Assembly (NCBI RefSeq): GCF_052056295.1
Contig: NZ_CP182494.1
Coordinates: 186,001-250,000 of the forward strand
Length of the DNA stretch: 64,000 bases
Direction: 5' to 3'
Source: Catenovulum sp052056295
Lineage (GTDB): Bacteria; Pseudomonadota; Gammaproteobacteria; Enterobacterales; Alteromonadaceae
Made by a program: the position numbers and the translations under genes. A model generated the notes under the pieces. It did no database searches, was not told the origin of the DNA, and was given only the letters and a program-made list of their open reading frames with translations. Shown here in pieces: positions 42,779-50,949 of this stretch (the stretch's first letter is position 1; each line of letters opens with the position of its first letter).

Positions 42779-42835
42779 GTTATAACAAAGTTGACACTAG
42801 CAATGGGCAGCGTACAATCAATCATGTTATAACAA
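42779..42835 (+). promoter_or_regulatory. mazEF promoter flanked by two GTTATAACAA operators
   Basis: A -35 box TTGACA (42791-42796), a 16-bp spacer and a -10 box TACAAT (42813-42818) form a good sigma-70 promoter. Identical GTTATAACAA elements, each holding the palindrome GTTATAAC, lie just upstream of the -35 (42779-42788) and around the start point (42826-42835), 47 bp apart. They are well placed for MazE repression. Confidence 0.7.
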
Positions 42836-42858
42836 TGTGATTACTAATGAGGTGTGAT

Positions 42859-43113
42859 ATGCGCACTCAAGTCCGAAAAATTGGCAATAGTCTCGGCAAT
42901 ATAATTCCAGCCGCTTTTATCAAACAACTTGGTTTAGCTGAAGGTTCTGACATTGAGGTTAAAGCCGATGGTAAAAAAATTATTATCGAACCAATTAAAC
43001 GCCCGAAAAAACGCTTTCCCTTCAGTGAACAAGAGCTATTAAATGGTTTGGATGCTCACACTGCTCATGCTGATGAACTTGCGTCCGTATCGGATAAGGA
43101 ATTGGGTGATTAA
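42859..43113 (+). CDS. mazE: MazE/AbrB-type antitoxin
   Basis: An 84-residue protein from the ATG at 42859, which follows a GAGG ribosome site; an ATG four codons earlier overlaps that site. The swapped-hairpin DNA-binding fold is seen in RTQVRKIGNSLGNIIPAAFIKQLGL and ADGKKIIIEPI. An acidic C-terminal tail (AHADELASVSDKELGD) should bind MazF. It overlaps mazF by one base (TAATG), so the two are translationally coupled. Confidence 0.9.
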   Translation: MRTQVRKIGNSLGNIIPAAFIKQLGLAEGSDIEVKADGKKIIIEPIKRPKKRFPFSEQELLNGLDAHTAHADELASVSDKELGD

Positions 43114-43466
43114 TGGCTGAGTATGTGCCTAAACGCAACGAAATTATTTGGCTGGATTTTGAGCCAGTGAAAGGTAAAGAAATCGGCAAGTACCGACCTG
43201 CATTAGTCCTTTCAAGTAAAGAATACAATCAGCAAACTGGCTTGCTGATTTGCTGCCCGATTAGTACCAGTATTCGAGGTCAAGCCACCGAAGTTCCGGT
43301 AAATAACCTAGATAAACCAAGTGTTGTTGCTTCAAGTTTGATTCAAACACTTTCGTGGAAAGACCGTAAGGCGCAGAAAATTACCACGGCTGAAACTGGT
43401 GTAATGCAAGATGTTTTGTTACGACTTGTCCCTTTAATTGGGGCTGAATCTTTATTTGATGAATAG
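43113..43466 (+). CDS. mazF: MazF/PemK-type endoribonuclease toxin
   Basis: A 117-residue PemK/MazF toxin. PKRNEIIWLDFEPVKGKEIGKYRPALVLS, read as two adjacent blocks, contains the conserved arginine of the active site. CCPISTSIRG has the catalytic threonine/serine region. ASSLIQTLSWKDR is the third conserved strand. It should cut mRNA at a short sequence. The module is complete and lacks signs of decay. Confidence 0.92.
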   Translation: MAEYVPKRNEIIWLDFEPVKGKEIGKYRPALVLSSKEYNQQTGLLICCPISTSIRGQATEVPVNNLDKPSVVASSLIQTLSWKDRKAQKITTAETGVMQDVLLRLVPLIGAESLFDE

Positions 43467-43475
43467 CGAGATGTA

Positions 43476-43504
43476 TAACTGTCTACCAAATTTGCAGACA
43501 GTTA
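43476..43504. terminator. symmetrical hairpin between mazF and convergent gene
   Basis: Arms TAACTGTCT (43476-43484) and AGACAGTTA (43496-43504). No T-run follows on either strand, so termination is uncertain. Confidence 0.45.
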
Positions 43505-43520
43505 CACTCTAGGTAGTAAA

Positions 43521-45995
43521 TTATTCCTCTGCTTCAGCCGCAAACGACAATATATATTCAGCGATTAACTCGCGCGTATCTTGAGCGATAAAGTCGTGAG
43601 CAGGCATTTGATGAATCCCCCACTGACCCGAACTGCCGGTTGCAATTACTGTGGCAATTTTGTTTTTGCTGTCTTCAACTTGGTTATATTTGTTGGCGAC
43701 CTTGATAAAACTCGGTCCTACAGAGTCTTGTTTTTCTTGGTGACAACCAATACAACGGTTTTCTTTGGCTGCGTCTTTGCCTTGAGCAATTGCTAATTGG
43801 GTTTGATGGTCAACTACTTTGTCGCCAGTTTCTTCCGTTTCCGTTTCCGTTTCCGGTTCTGCGTTTGCTGCGGCTGATTGTGCTGCTTTTAACTCTGCAA
43901 TTTGTGCGATTATTTGTTCAATTGGTGCATCGCTGTATTCGAAATAACTTAACTTCGAGTCTTTGGCTTCATCAGCCCACCATTTGACTCCGTATTCCAG
44001 TAACCATAAACGACCTTTGGCGTCTATTTGCATATCAAGCAATCCAGCAAATTGTGCATGTGGCGCAAAGTCGTCAATTTTTACCACGCGGTCAAATTCG
44101 TCTAAAGTGACTACTTTTACCCAGTGGCGCATAAAATCACCTATAAATAACTTTTTAGCAAAATATTCTGGGTAGCTGTATTCATCTCCAGTTGGATAAA
44201 CACCAGCGGTTAATGAGTTACGTCCACCTTGGCCTAATTCAGGGAATTCTTGTGATGGCCCATATGGGTAATACAGCACAGCAGGCTTGGCTGGTGGCAA
44301 GTCTTTTAAGCCTGTATTGCGTGGTGAAAAATTATGTGGCGCAAGTGGGTTAAATAACGAGCCAGATTTTTTCGCAGCATAATCGTACATGCGGTATGAC
44401 TTATTATTGGCGATCATTGTCGGCCAACCAAAGTTACCCGGTTCAGTTACTTTATTTATTTCACAATAACCACGTGGGCCAAATTCATTACTGTCTTCGC
44501 GAGCGTCTGGGCCAACATCACCAAAATAAATTGTGTCTGACTGTTTATCTACCGCCATAGTGTATGGGTTACGTGTACCCATTACGTAAATTTCAGCACG
44601 ACCTTTTGTGCTATCAGCAAATAAATTGCCTTTAGGAATGGCATAACCACCCTGTTTATTAGGAGTGATGCGTAAAATTTTACCGCGTAAGTCTTGAGTA
44701 TTACCGGCGGTGCGCAATGCATCATGGTGTAGGCGACCGTCTTCATTTGACATTGGCCCTGTACCGTTCGATTCAAATGGGTTTGAGTTATCCCCTATGG
44801 TTATAAATAAGTTACCGTGGCGGTCAAACTCTAAATTGCCACCTGTATGGCAACAGGTATTGTCCATAGGAATATCTAACAATACTTGCTCGCTTTGCAT
44901 GTCGAGTTTTTTATCGACAACTTTAACCTGAGAGATTCGTTGCAATAAATCATGTTGGCCTGATGTATCAACTATGTCGTACATCAAATAAACCAGTTGG
45001 TTTTGTTCAAAGTCTGGGTCGAAAATGGTTGATATAAAACCAAATTCACTTTGTTTGTGGTCTTTTGCATATAGGTCAAGTTCAACCATTATATGCTGTT
45101 GGCCTGACTCTATATCCACCCATAATAATTGACCACGACGCAAAGTTATCAATGCTGTGTTTAAGTCTGGCGATAAATCAAAGCTGACTGGTTCAACTAA
45201 ATCTTCGATCACAGTTTGTTGTTGGAAACGGCGTAAATCCGGTTTTACTTTTGTGTAATCTAATGGTTTGCGTTTGGCCAATACATAGTCCAAACCACCG
45301 GATAGATGTTTTAAATAAATTGGATGTTTATAAACTTCGTTGGTATGACCTATACCAGTATAAAATACCCGGCCACCGTCAAATTCGTGATACCAAGCTA
45401 ATGGATGATATGCACCGTGTAAACCACCTTGGTAACTGCTCTCATCTAAAACTAATAAATCTTTGCGTCTGTCTGACAAATCTTTAAAGTCGTACCACTC
45501 ATCCGCGATTAGAAACTCTGCGGGTAAGGCTTCAGTTGCAGGGTGCTCTGTATCAACTACTTTAATGCGTGCTTGTTGAACATTTGATGGGTCATTCGGG
45601 TGTGATTTAAATACCCCACCTATCATGCGGCGATACCAATACCATTGGCCTTCGTGCTCAGTATCGGTTGCTGCATGTATTCCAACAAAACCGCCACCTG
45701 CTTGCATATATCTTTCAAGCGCTAATTGACCATCATCGTCTAACACATCGCCTGTGGTATTTACAAATACGACAGCCGCCATTTGTTTTAATGTTTGTTC
45801 GTTAAAAATATTGGAATCTTCACTTGTGACAACTTTTAAACCTTTTTGTTTAGCCAGTTTGCTCACTGCATCAACGCCGGTGGCAATTGAGTCGTGTCGC
45901 CAGCCGGTTGTTTTCGAAAAAATTAAAATAGTGTTGAGTTTATTTTCTGGCTCAGCAGCCGTTTTTTCTGCTTTGTCGCCGCATGCTAGTAACAT
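43521..45995 (-). CDS. ThuA + sorbosone dehydrogenase-like propeller + cytochrome c; signal peptide broken by TGA
   Basis: An 824-codon frame starting MLLACGDKAEK. Domains: ThuA-like amidotransferase-fold domain (about 20-230: FSKTTGWRHDSIATGV, GGGFVGIHAATDTEH, GIGHTNE). A glucose/sorbosone dehydrogenase-type beta-propeller follows (about 260-690: HTGGNLEFDRHGNLFITIGD, IYVMGTRNPYTMAVD). A Glu/Thr linker and a cytochrome c domain complete it, with heme site CIGCH (C748, C751, H752) and a likely Met ligand in IHQMPAHD. Upstream in the same frame, GTG at 46038-46040 begins MKFKKLILLAVVAG, then TGA at 45996-45998, then MLLACGD. Together these form a perfect lipoprotein signal except for the stop. 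As read, the export signal is lost. Readthrough, a recent nonsense mutation or a sequencing error are possible. Likely role if exported: periplasmic sugar oxidation. Confidence 0.8.
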   Translation of the reverse strand: MLLACGDKAEKTAAEPENKLNTILIFSKTTGWRHDSIATGVDAVSKLAKQKGLKVVTSEDSNIFNEQTLKQMAAVVFVNTTGDVLDDDGQLALERYMQAGGGFVGIHAATDTEHEGQWYWYRRMIGGVFKSHPNDPSNVQQARIKVVDTEHPATEALPAEFLIADEWYDFKDLSDRRKDLLVLDESSYQGGLHGAYHPLAWYHEFDGGRVFYTGIGHTNEVYKHPIYLKHLSGGLDYVLAKRKPLDYTKVKPDLRRFQQQTVIEDLVEPVSFDLSPDLNTALITLRRGQLLWVDIESGQQHIMVELDLYAKDHKQSEFGFISTIFDPDFEQNQLVYLMYDIVDTSGQHDLLQRISQVKVVDKKLDMQSEQVLLDIPMDNTCCHTGGNLEFDRHGNLFITIGDNSNPFESNGTGPMSNEDGRLHHDALRTAGNTQDLRGKILRITPNKQGGYAIPKGNLFADSTKGRAEIYVMGTRNPYTMAVDKQSDTIYFGDVGPDAREDSNEFGPRGYCEINKVTEPGNFGWPTMIANNKSYRMYDYAAKKSGSLFNPLAPHNFSPRNTGLKDLPPAKPAVLYYPYGPSQEFPELGQGGRNSLTAGVYPTGDEYSYPEYFAKKLFIGDFMRHWVKVVTLDEFDRVVKIDDFAPHAQFAGLLDMQIDAKGRLWLLEYGVKWWADEAKDSKLSYFEYSDAPIEQIIAQIAELKAAQSAAANAEPETETETEETGDKVVDHQTQLAIAQGKDAAKENRCIGCHQEKQDSVGPSFIKVANKYNQVEDSKNKIATVIATGSSGQWGIHQMPAHDFIAQDTRELIAEYILSFAAEAEE
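43832..43855. repeat. hexanucleotide TTTCCG microsatellite inside the linker
   Basis: One CTTCCG and three exact TTTCCG copies encode the ETETET linker between the propeller and the cytochrome domain. Length changes here would stay in frame. Confidence 0.85.
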
Positions 45996-46154
45996 TCAGC
46001 CTGCAACTACAGCCAATAATATTAGTTTTTTGAATTTCACTTTTTAAACCCACAGCAACAGAAAGTATTAATTCAATTTACATTTTATTTGCAAATTATC
46101 CAATAGATAAACTCGTTGAAAAGTAGGACAAAATCGGCGTGATATTTGATGGGG

Positions 46155-49100
46155 CTAATAATTGAATCTAAAACCAAGCGAATAATACCGCCCTTCATCG
46201 CGCACATCCTGCGGATAAAAAAGGTGCTCGCCGTAATAATTATAATTTCGAAATGGTTTAGCTAAGATATTGCTGATAGCGATATTCAAAAACCACTTGT
46301 CTGTTAATTTGTAGCGCGCAGAAAAATCGAGTTTGGATTGCGGCGCTATTTTGTTGCCAGCAAAATACTCGTTACTTTCTGCTGAATACCAAGCTATTTG
46401 TTCACCTGTGTATTGATATTGTAACTGCGCTTGTAACTCTTCACTTTTATAAAAAAGCGCCATACTACCAACCCAGTCTGCTAATCCTTCTGCTTGGCGA
46501 ACCACAGTGGCGTCTTGCAAATGTTCACGCATAAAACCAGCTTGATAAGTAGCATTGGCATTCAGCCCAAAATGCTGCCAAAAACTCGGTAAAAACCAAA
46601 ACTGAGTTTTGCCACCTAACTCAAATCCTTTAATCCAAGCTTTTGCTGCATTGGTGGGTTTAAATACTTCAACTAAACCTATTTGCTCAACTAACTGCAA
46701 TTGGTTTTGCTGACGAATAAAATCATCAACATCTCGATAAAAAATATCTGCGTGTACATAAGCAGGTTCAACAAAATAGTATTCAAGCGTTAAATCTGTA
46801 TTAATCGAACTAACAGCTTTTAATTTGATATCACCTGCTGTTGCGTATGCATCTATACCTTCAGCTAAATTTCCGGGATCAACATTCAGTACTTGGGTGA
46901 AATTAATGGTTGAATTTAACAATTCAAAAGATGGCCGACTCAAAGTTTTAATTGCGCCAAAGCGAACAATTAGATTGTCGGTTAAATTACTTTTAATGTT
47001 TAAACTCGGTAAATAATGGTTATAACTATTTTGAAAACTGTTTGTGTTGGAAGAATTTGCTGGCTGGTTGAATGCTAGCGTATACACGCTTAACTCTGTT
47101 TCGGTTCTAACCAGTCTTACGCCTAAATTGATATCAAAAGAAATCTTCTCTAAATCAACAGCATATTGTTGTTGCCCGTACCAGGCATAAGTCTGCTCAG
47201 AGGCAGCAAAATAGCTTGCAGGGTTGCTACTAATATCACTGTTTTGCCAAGTTAATAACTGCCCTTGGGCAATTTCGTCACCTTCCGTAATTAACTGCTC
47301 AAGCCCATCAATTGCCGTGTTTGTTAGCTGGGTTGTTTGCTTAATGATACTTTGCCGAGTGGGTACCATATATTGCTGAAAATTTGAATTTAGCTTGCGG
47401 TACGGTTTGTCGGTTAAGGTGAAATCTAAAAAGTCTAACTCGACAAGTGGGCGCTGCAAATTTAATAAACCAGCATATCTGTTGCCGTATTCTCTGTGTG
47501 CTTGTCTTGAACTGTAGCGAACACCGCTTTTTACTGCTTGCAGATATTTTCCATTGGCGCTGTAATTTGCATCTAACCGCCACTGCACACCTTGGCTATC
47601 CGCTTGATATTTTGCTTGGAAATAACCACGCAGCAGATATTGTTCTGCATCCCAAGTTTGGAAATTATCAACTTGAATACGTGGTTGCTGCTTGGCAAAA
47701 AAATCCACGTCAAGCTGCTTGGGCGCTGCAAATGAGCTATCCAAACTCCATTCACGCAAATCATATTTGCTGTCGGTATAGGCTAATTCTGTTTGCCATT
47801 GAATGGCGTCCATTTGCCAAGATGCCCCAACTGCATATTGGTCTGTATTGGTTTTACCAACTTGCGCTGAGCGATAACTCCAGGCCGGTCGCCCGGCTGT
47901 TTTTTCAACTTGAGAGACTTGTTGGTTTTCCGAATTTCCGACAAATTCAACTTGGTCAAAACTTGGCTCGCCAAATGTTTCATCACTATCGGTTAAATGA
48001 AAGATTATATTGTCGAATAAATGTTGGTTGGCATATCTTTGCTGCAAAATATCTAAGTGAATTTGCAGCTGATTTGTCGGTTGCCATTGTAACGCAGCAA
48101 CTAAAGAATCGCGCTGGCGTTCACCAGCATTAGCATATAAACCCACTTGTGCAGGCATCACATAACCTTCAGTGGTTGTTGGAAACCAACCCGCGTTGTA
48201 ACTTACGCCATTTTGATAATTGCTAAAATTGTGCGAAAGGCTAGTTAATAAACCAAATTGGCCGAAATCACTTTGCCATTTGTCGCTATAAAACAAATTA
48301 CTGATATGCGAAATCTTGTCATTTTGATCATTATATTTGCCAGTTAAACCAACAGAAAATCGCCCTGCTTCTAGCTCGAATGGCCGCAAAGTTTGCACAT
48401 TTAATAAACCTGAATGACCTGATTCGACTTTATCTGCGGTCGCTGACTTATGTACTTCAACACTCGAAATCACTTGGGTTGGGAAATCACGTAAACTGCC
48501 GCGGCGTTGCTGCGCTGTGAAAAATTCGCGGCCGTTATATGTGGTGGTAAAGTCCGCAAACCCACGAATTTGCACATTAACCACTTCGTCATTTAAGCGA
48601 GTTACTTGAATACCTGGCACTCTAGCTAAACTCTCAGCTACCGTGATATCAACCAAAGGAATTAAATCATCTACCACTAAAGCATCAACTATGCTTTTAG
48701 CGTGCAGTTTAATTTCTTTTGCTTGAATAGTTGCAGGGCGGCGGCCGTCCACTTTAATGACTTCTGTTTGCGCGAGATTGGTTGTAACTTGCTCCAATGC
48801 ACTGTTATTGATTGGCGGATTATCCGGCGTTTGTTGTTTGTTTAGTGTGGTAATTTTAATGCCTTGCACACTTACATTCGCAACAAGTCCTGTGTCTAGC
48901 AGCATATAATCAAGCGCTTGTAGCAGAGTAAAATAACCATAAATTGCGTTGGCTTGAAAGTGTTTGATTTGATCGTACGAGTAAATCAACACAGTATCAG
49001 TTTGATGAGCGAGTTGATTTAATAAGGTTGGCGCGTCACCACGGGGGATTTTCAAGTAATGAACTTGCGCTAGGCGATCTTTATTGTCTGCTGGTTGGGC

Positions 49101-49160
49101 AGTGGCTGGTGTCAAACCAGGCGCCAAAGCCAGCACTAAAGCGAATAAAAGATATTTCAT
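46155..49160 (-). CDS. TonB-dependent transducer receptor with STN domain
   Basis: A 1001-residue outer-membrane receptor. A signal peptide ends near PATAQ. An STN domain (about 28-105: VHYLKIPRGDAPTLLNQLAHQT, GYFTLLQALDYMLLDTGL) is the FecA-type signalling module that contacts an anti-sigma factor. A plug follows (VDITVAESLARVPGIQVTR, VQIRGFADFTTTYNGREFF) and then a 22-strand-type barrel ending GFRFNY. It lies 36 bp after the FecR-like gene and two after the ECF sigma gene, so all three make one surface-signalling operon. The plug is very like that of the receptor at 50950-53721. The ligand is probably a carbohydrate, given the linked GH127-like gene; this is inference. Confidence 0.93.
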   Translation of the reverse strand: MKYLLFALVLALAPGLTPATAQPADNKDRLAQVHYLKIPRGDAPTLLNQLAHQTDTVLIYSYDQIKHFQANAIYGYFTLLQALDYMLLDTGLVANVSVQGIKITTLNKQQTPDNPPINNSALEQVTTNLAQTEVIKVDGRRPATIQAKEIKLHAKSIVDALVVDDLIPLVDITVAESLARVPGIQVTRLNDEVVNVQIRGFADFTTTYNGREFFTAQQRRGSLRDFPTQVISSVEVHKSATADKVESGHSGLLNVQTLRPFELEAGRFSVGLTGKYNDQNDKISHISNLFYSDKWQSDFGQFGLLTSLSHNFSNYQNGVSYNAGWFPTTTEGYVMPAQVGLYANAGERQRDSLVAALQWQPTNQLQIHLDILQQRYANQHLFDNIIFHLTDSDETFGEPSFDQVEFVGNSENQQVSQVEKTAGRPAWSYRSAQVGKTNTDQYAVGASWQMDAIQWQTELAYTDSKYDLREWSLDSSFAAPKQLDVDFFAKQQPRIQVDNFQTWDAEQYLLRGYFQAKYQADSQGVQWRLDANYSANGKYLQAVKSGVRYSSRQAHREYGNRYAGLLNLQRPLVELDFLDFTLTDKPYRKLNSNFQQYMVPTRQSIIKQTTQLTNTAIDGLEQLITEGDEIAQGQLLTWQNSDISSNPASYFAASEQTYAWYGQQQYAVDLEKISFDINLGVRLVRTETELSVYTLAFNQPANSSNTNSFQNSYNHYLPSLNIKSNLTDNLIVRFGAIKTLSRPSFELLNSTINFTQVLNVDPGNLAEGIDAYATAGDIKLKAVSSINTDLTLEYYFVEPAYVHADIFYRDVDDFIRQQNQLQLVEQIGLVEVFKPTNAAKAWIKGFELGGKTQFWFLPSFWQHFGLNANATYQAGFMREHLQDATVVRQAEGLADWVGSMALFYKSEELQAQLQYQYTGEQIAWYSAESNEYFAGNKIAPQSKLDFSARYKLTDKWFLNIAISNILAKPFRNYNYYGEHLFYPQDVRDEGRYYSLGFRFNY

Positions 49161-49196
49161 GAATATCTTAGCTATAATCGCGACCTCTTTGTGTAG

Positions 49197-50240
49197 TTAG
49201 TTGTCTGTCGGTTTTGAACGTATGCTAATTTGGTCGATTGCAGTTTTATGCACGACTAAATCAAAGTTCAGTTCTAAATTTTTAAACAACTCTTCTATTC
49301 GGTCAACTCTAAAACGCCCACCTATTTTTAGTGAACGTAATTCTGGCTCTGCAATTTCAATGCTCAATGGTGTGTAGTCGTGTAGCTGATTAACGACTTC
49401 TGCCAAAGTTTGGCCAGTAAAAATTAGCTCGCCATTTATCCATGCATGATTTACTTGTAATTGTGTTTTCGACAGCGCAATTAAGTTTTCAATTGCTTGG
49501 CTAAAACCTTGGCTAAAACTAGTGGTTCTATCTAACTCAGTATATTCGCCTGCCGTCATATAAGTAACGTGTTGCAAAGAGTCGCGATAACTTTGTTGAT
49601 TACTTGGGTTGTTGGCAAGCGCCAACGCAACTTTCCCTTCAGTTACTTGTACCTGCAATTGCTGCTTTTTCGCCAAATTAACACTGAATTCAGTGCCAAC
49701 CGCCTGTACCCTGCCACTGGCTGCGTATACATTAAATGGGCGGTTTTTGTCTTTAGCTACTATAAAATAGGCTTTGCCTTTTATTAACCAGATATCGCGC
49801 GCACTAACTGTATAGTCGACTTCTATCTGGCTATTGGCGTCTAACACAATTTGGCTACCATCTGCTAATTGTAGTTTTTGTTGTTGACCAATTGCCGCAG
49901 CATAAGTTGTTTGCACCAATTCTTGCTCTGGTGAATAGTTAACAAGCCAACTTGCGGCAAATAGCACAAGCATCAGGCTTGCAGCAACTGCCCACATAGG
50001 TTTAAACACTTTAGTTTTAGCCGGTTTAGGTTGAATTAATTCATCTAACACAGGGCTTGTCCAAAACTCGTTAAAAGTTTTAATGGTTTCAACATGCGCA
50101 GGGCTGCGACCCAACCATTCAATTAGCTGATCTTTTTCGCGTTTAGTTAACGAGTCTTCAGAGTCAAGACGGACAATCCATCGCCAAGCTTCGGCTTCTA
50201 AATTGTTTCGATTTTGGCAAAATTCAGAAAAATTCTTCAT
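49197..50240 (-). CDS. FecR-family anti-sigma/sigma regulator
   Basis: A 347-residue inner-membrane protein. The cytoplasmic N-terminus (EAEAWRWIVRLDSEDSLTKRE, DQLIEWLGRSPAHVETIK) is the DUF4880-type sigma-binding region. One membrane helix (about 82-102, WAVAASLMLVLFAASWLV) follows, then the periplasmic FecR domain (GQQQKLQLADGSQIVLDANS, VQAVGTEFSVNL). A C-terminal STN-like domain (TGQTLAEVVNQLHDYTPLSIEI, GGRFRVDRIEELFKNLE) should contact the receptor. It overlaps the sigma gene by 4 bp (ATGA). It relays receptor occupancy to the ECF sigma factor. Confidence 0.93.
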   Translation of the reverse strand: MKNFSEFCQNRNNLEAEAWRWIVRLDSEDSLTKREKDQLIEWLGRSPAHVETIKTFNEFWTSPVLDELIQPKPAKTKVFKPMWAVAASLMLVLFAASWLVNYSPEQELVQTTYAAAIGQQQKLQLADGSQIVLDANSQIEVDYTVSARDIWLIKGKAYFIVAKDKNRPFNVYAASGRVQAVGTEFSVNLAKKQQLQVQVTEGKVALALANNPSNQQSYRDSLQHVTYMTAGEYTELDRTTSFSQGFSQAIENLIALSKTQLQVNHAWINGELIFTGQTLAEVVNQLHDYTPLSIEIAEPELRSLKIGGRFRVDRIEELFKNLELNFDLVVHKTAIDQISIRSKPTDN

Positions 50241-50791
50241 TGTATTTTCTTTCTACGGATATCACGTACGTTTGAATAATTTGGTGCGGCAGTTTCATGG
50301 TAGTTACGCACATACTGCTGACAAAAAGCACCGGCAAGTTCTAAATGTTTTTCAACACTACTAACTGAGATATTGAGTTTCTTGGCAATTTCTTTGTGCT
50401 TTAGCCCAGACACTTTGCGCATTATATAGATTTTTCGGGTTTTAACCGGCAATTGTTCAATTGCTTCACAATATACCCTAAGTGATTCAGTCGCTTCCGC
50501 TTCCGATTCCATAGTCGCGGTTCTTTCGGTTGGAACGGATGCAATACAGTCATCTAAATAATGGGTGACTGTGCGGTAATGTTTGCTTAACTCATCAATT
50601 GCTAAGTTTTTTGCAATTTGAAACATAAACGCTTTGGGCTGTTTAATATCCGTGTTTTTTTCGGCTAAGTGCGCTTTTATATAGACTTCTTGCACTATGT
50701 CTTCAACGTCTTGCTCGCAAGACATAAATTGCCGTAAAAACTTTTTCAAAAATGCGTTATTTTCCAGAAATATTCGGGAAATAATCGACAT
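50237..50791 (-). CDS. FecI-type ECF sigma factor
   Basis: From the ATG at 50791 (ribosome site GGGGT) the protein has 184 residues. A longer frame beginning at a TTG at 50821 would run into the promoter at 50823-50852. Region 2 (EQDVEDIVQEVYIKAH, KAFMFQIAKNLAIDELSKHY) and region 4 (LPVKTRKIYIMRKVSGLKHKEIAKKLNISVSSVEKHL) are complete. A likely target promoter is found upstream of its own gene, the receptor at 50950 and the GH127-like gene. Confidence 0.94.
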   Translation of the reverse strand: MSIISRIFLENNAFLKKFLRQFMSCEQDVEDIVQEVYIKAHLAEKNTDIKQPKAFMFQIAKNLAIDELSKHYRTVTHYLDDCIASVPTERTATMESEAEATESLRVYCEAIEQLPVKTRKIYIMRKVSGLKHKEIAKKLNISVSSVEKHLELAGAFCQQYVRNYHETAAPNYSNVRDIRRKKIQ

Positions 50792-50822
50792 GCCAACCCC
50801 ATTTAAATTCACCCAGAACAAT

Positions 50823-50852
50823 ATAAGACGGTTGGTAATTAAAAAACCATAA
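50823..50852 (-). promoter_or_regulatory. ECF-type promoter of the sigma-FecR-receptor operon
   Basis: On the coding strand: TTATGG (50847-50852), 13 bp, AACCGTCTTAT (50823-50833). Same bipartite motif and identical spacing as at 53822-53851 and 54629-54658. It lies about 30 bp upstream of the preferred sigma start. Confidence 0.75.
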
Positions 50853-50871
50853 AAATAATTGAAAAAACTTT

Positions 50872-50914
50872 AAAAAAATAACCCCACACAGACACACAAA
50901 TGTGTGAGGTTATT
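50872..50914 (-). terminator. intrinsic terminator of the second receptor gene
   Basis: On the minus strand, AATAACCTCACACA (50901-50914) pairs with TGTGTGGGGTTATT (50877-50890), one G-U pair included, followed by a T-run (bases 50872-50878 on the plus strand are A). It separates the receptor gene from the ECF promoter 20 bp further on. Confidence 0.8.
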
Positions 50915-50949
50915 TTACTCTCGGCTTAACCTATTGATTTAATTTTAAA

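Larger units (their letters stand above)
42490..42858. other. 369-bp intergenic region upstream of mazEF
   Basis: It contains an orphan plus-strand terminator (42647-42688) and the mazEF promoter with two palindromes (42779-42835). Nothing coding is apparent in it. Confidence 0.6.

Noticed and set aside
43521..45995. Calling the ThuA/dehydrogenase/cytochrome gene a pseudogene
   Set aside because: Only the signal peptide is affected and 824 codons remain intact, so error, readthrough or a recent change cannot be told apart.
47447..48133. 228-codon open frame on the plus strand inside the STN receptor gene
   Set aside because: It is antisense to a well-supported TonB receptor, shows no recognisable motif and has the composition of a shadow frame.
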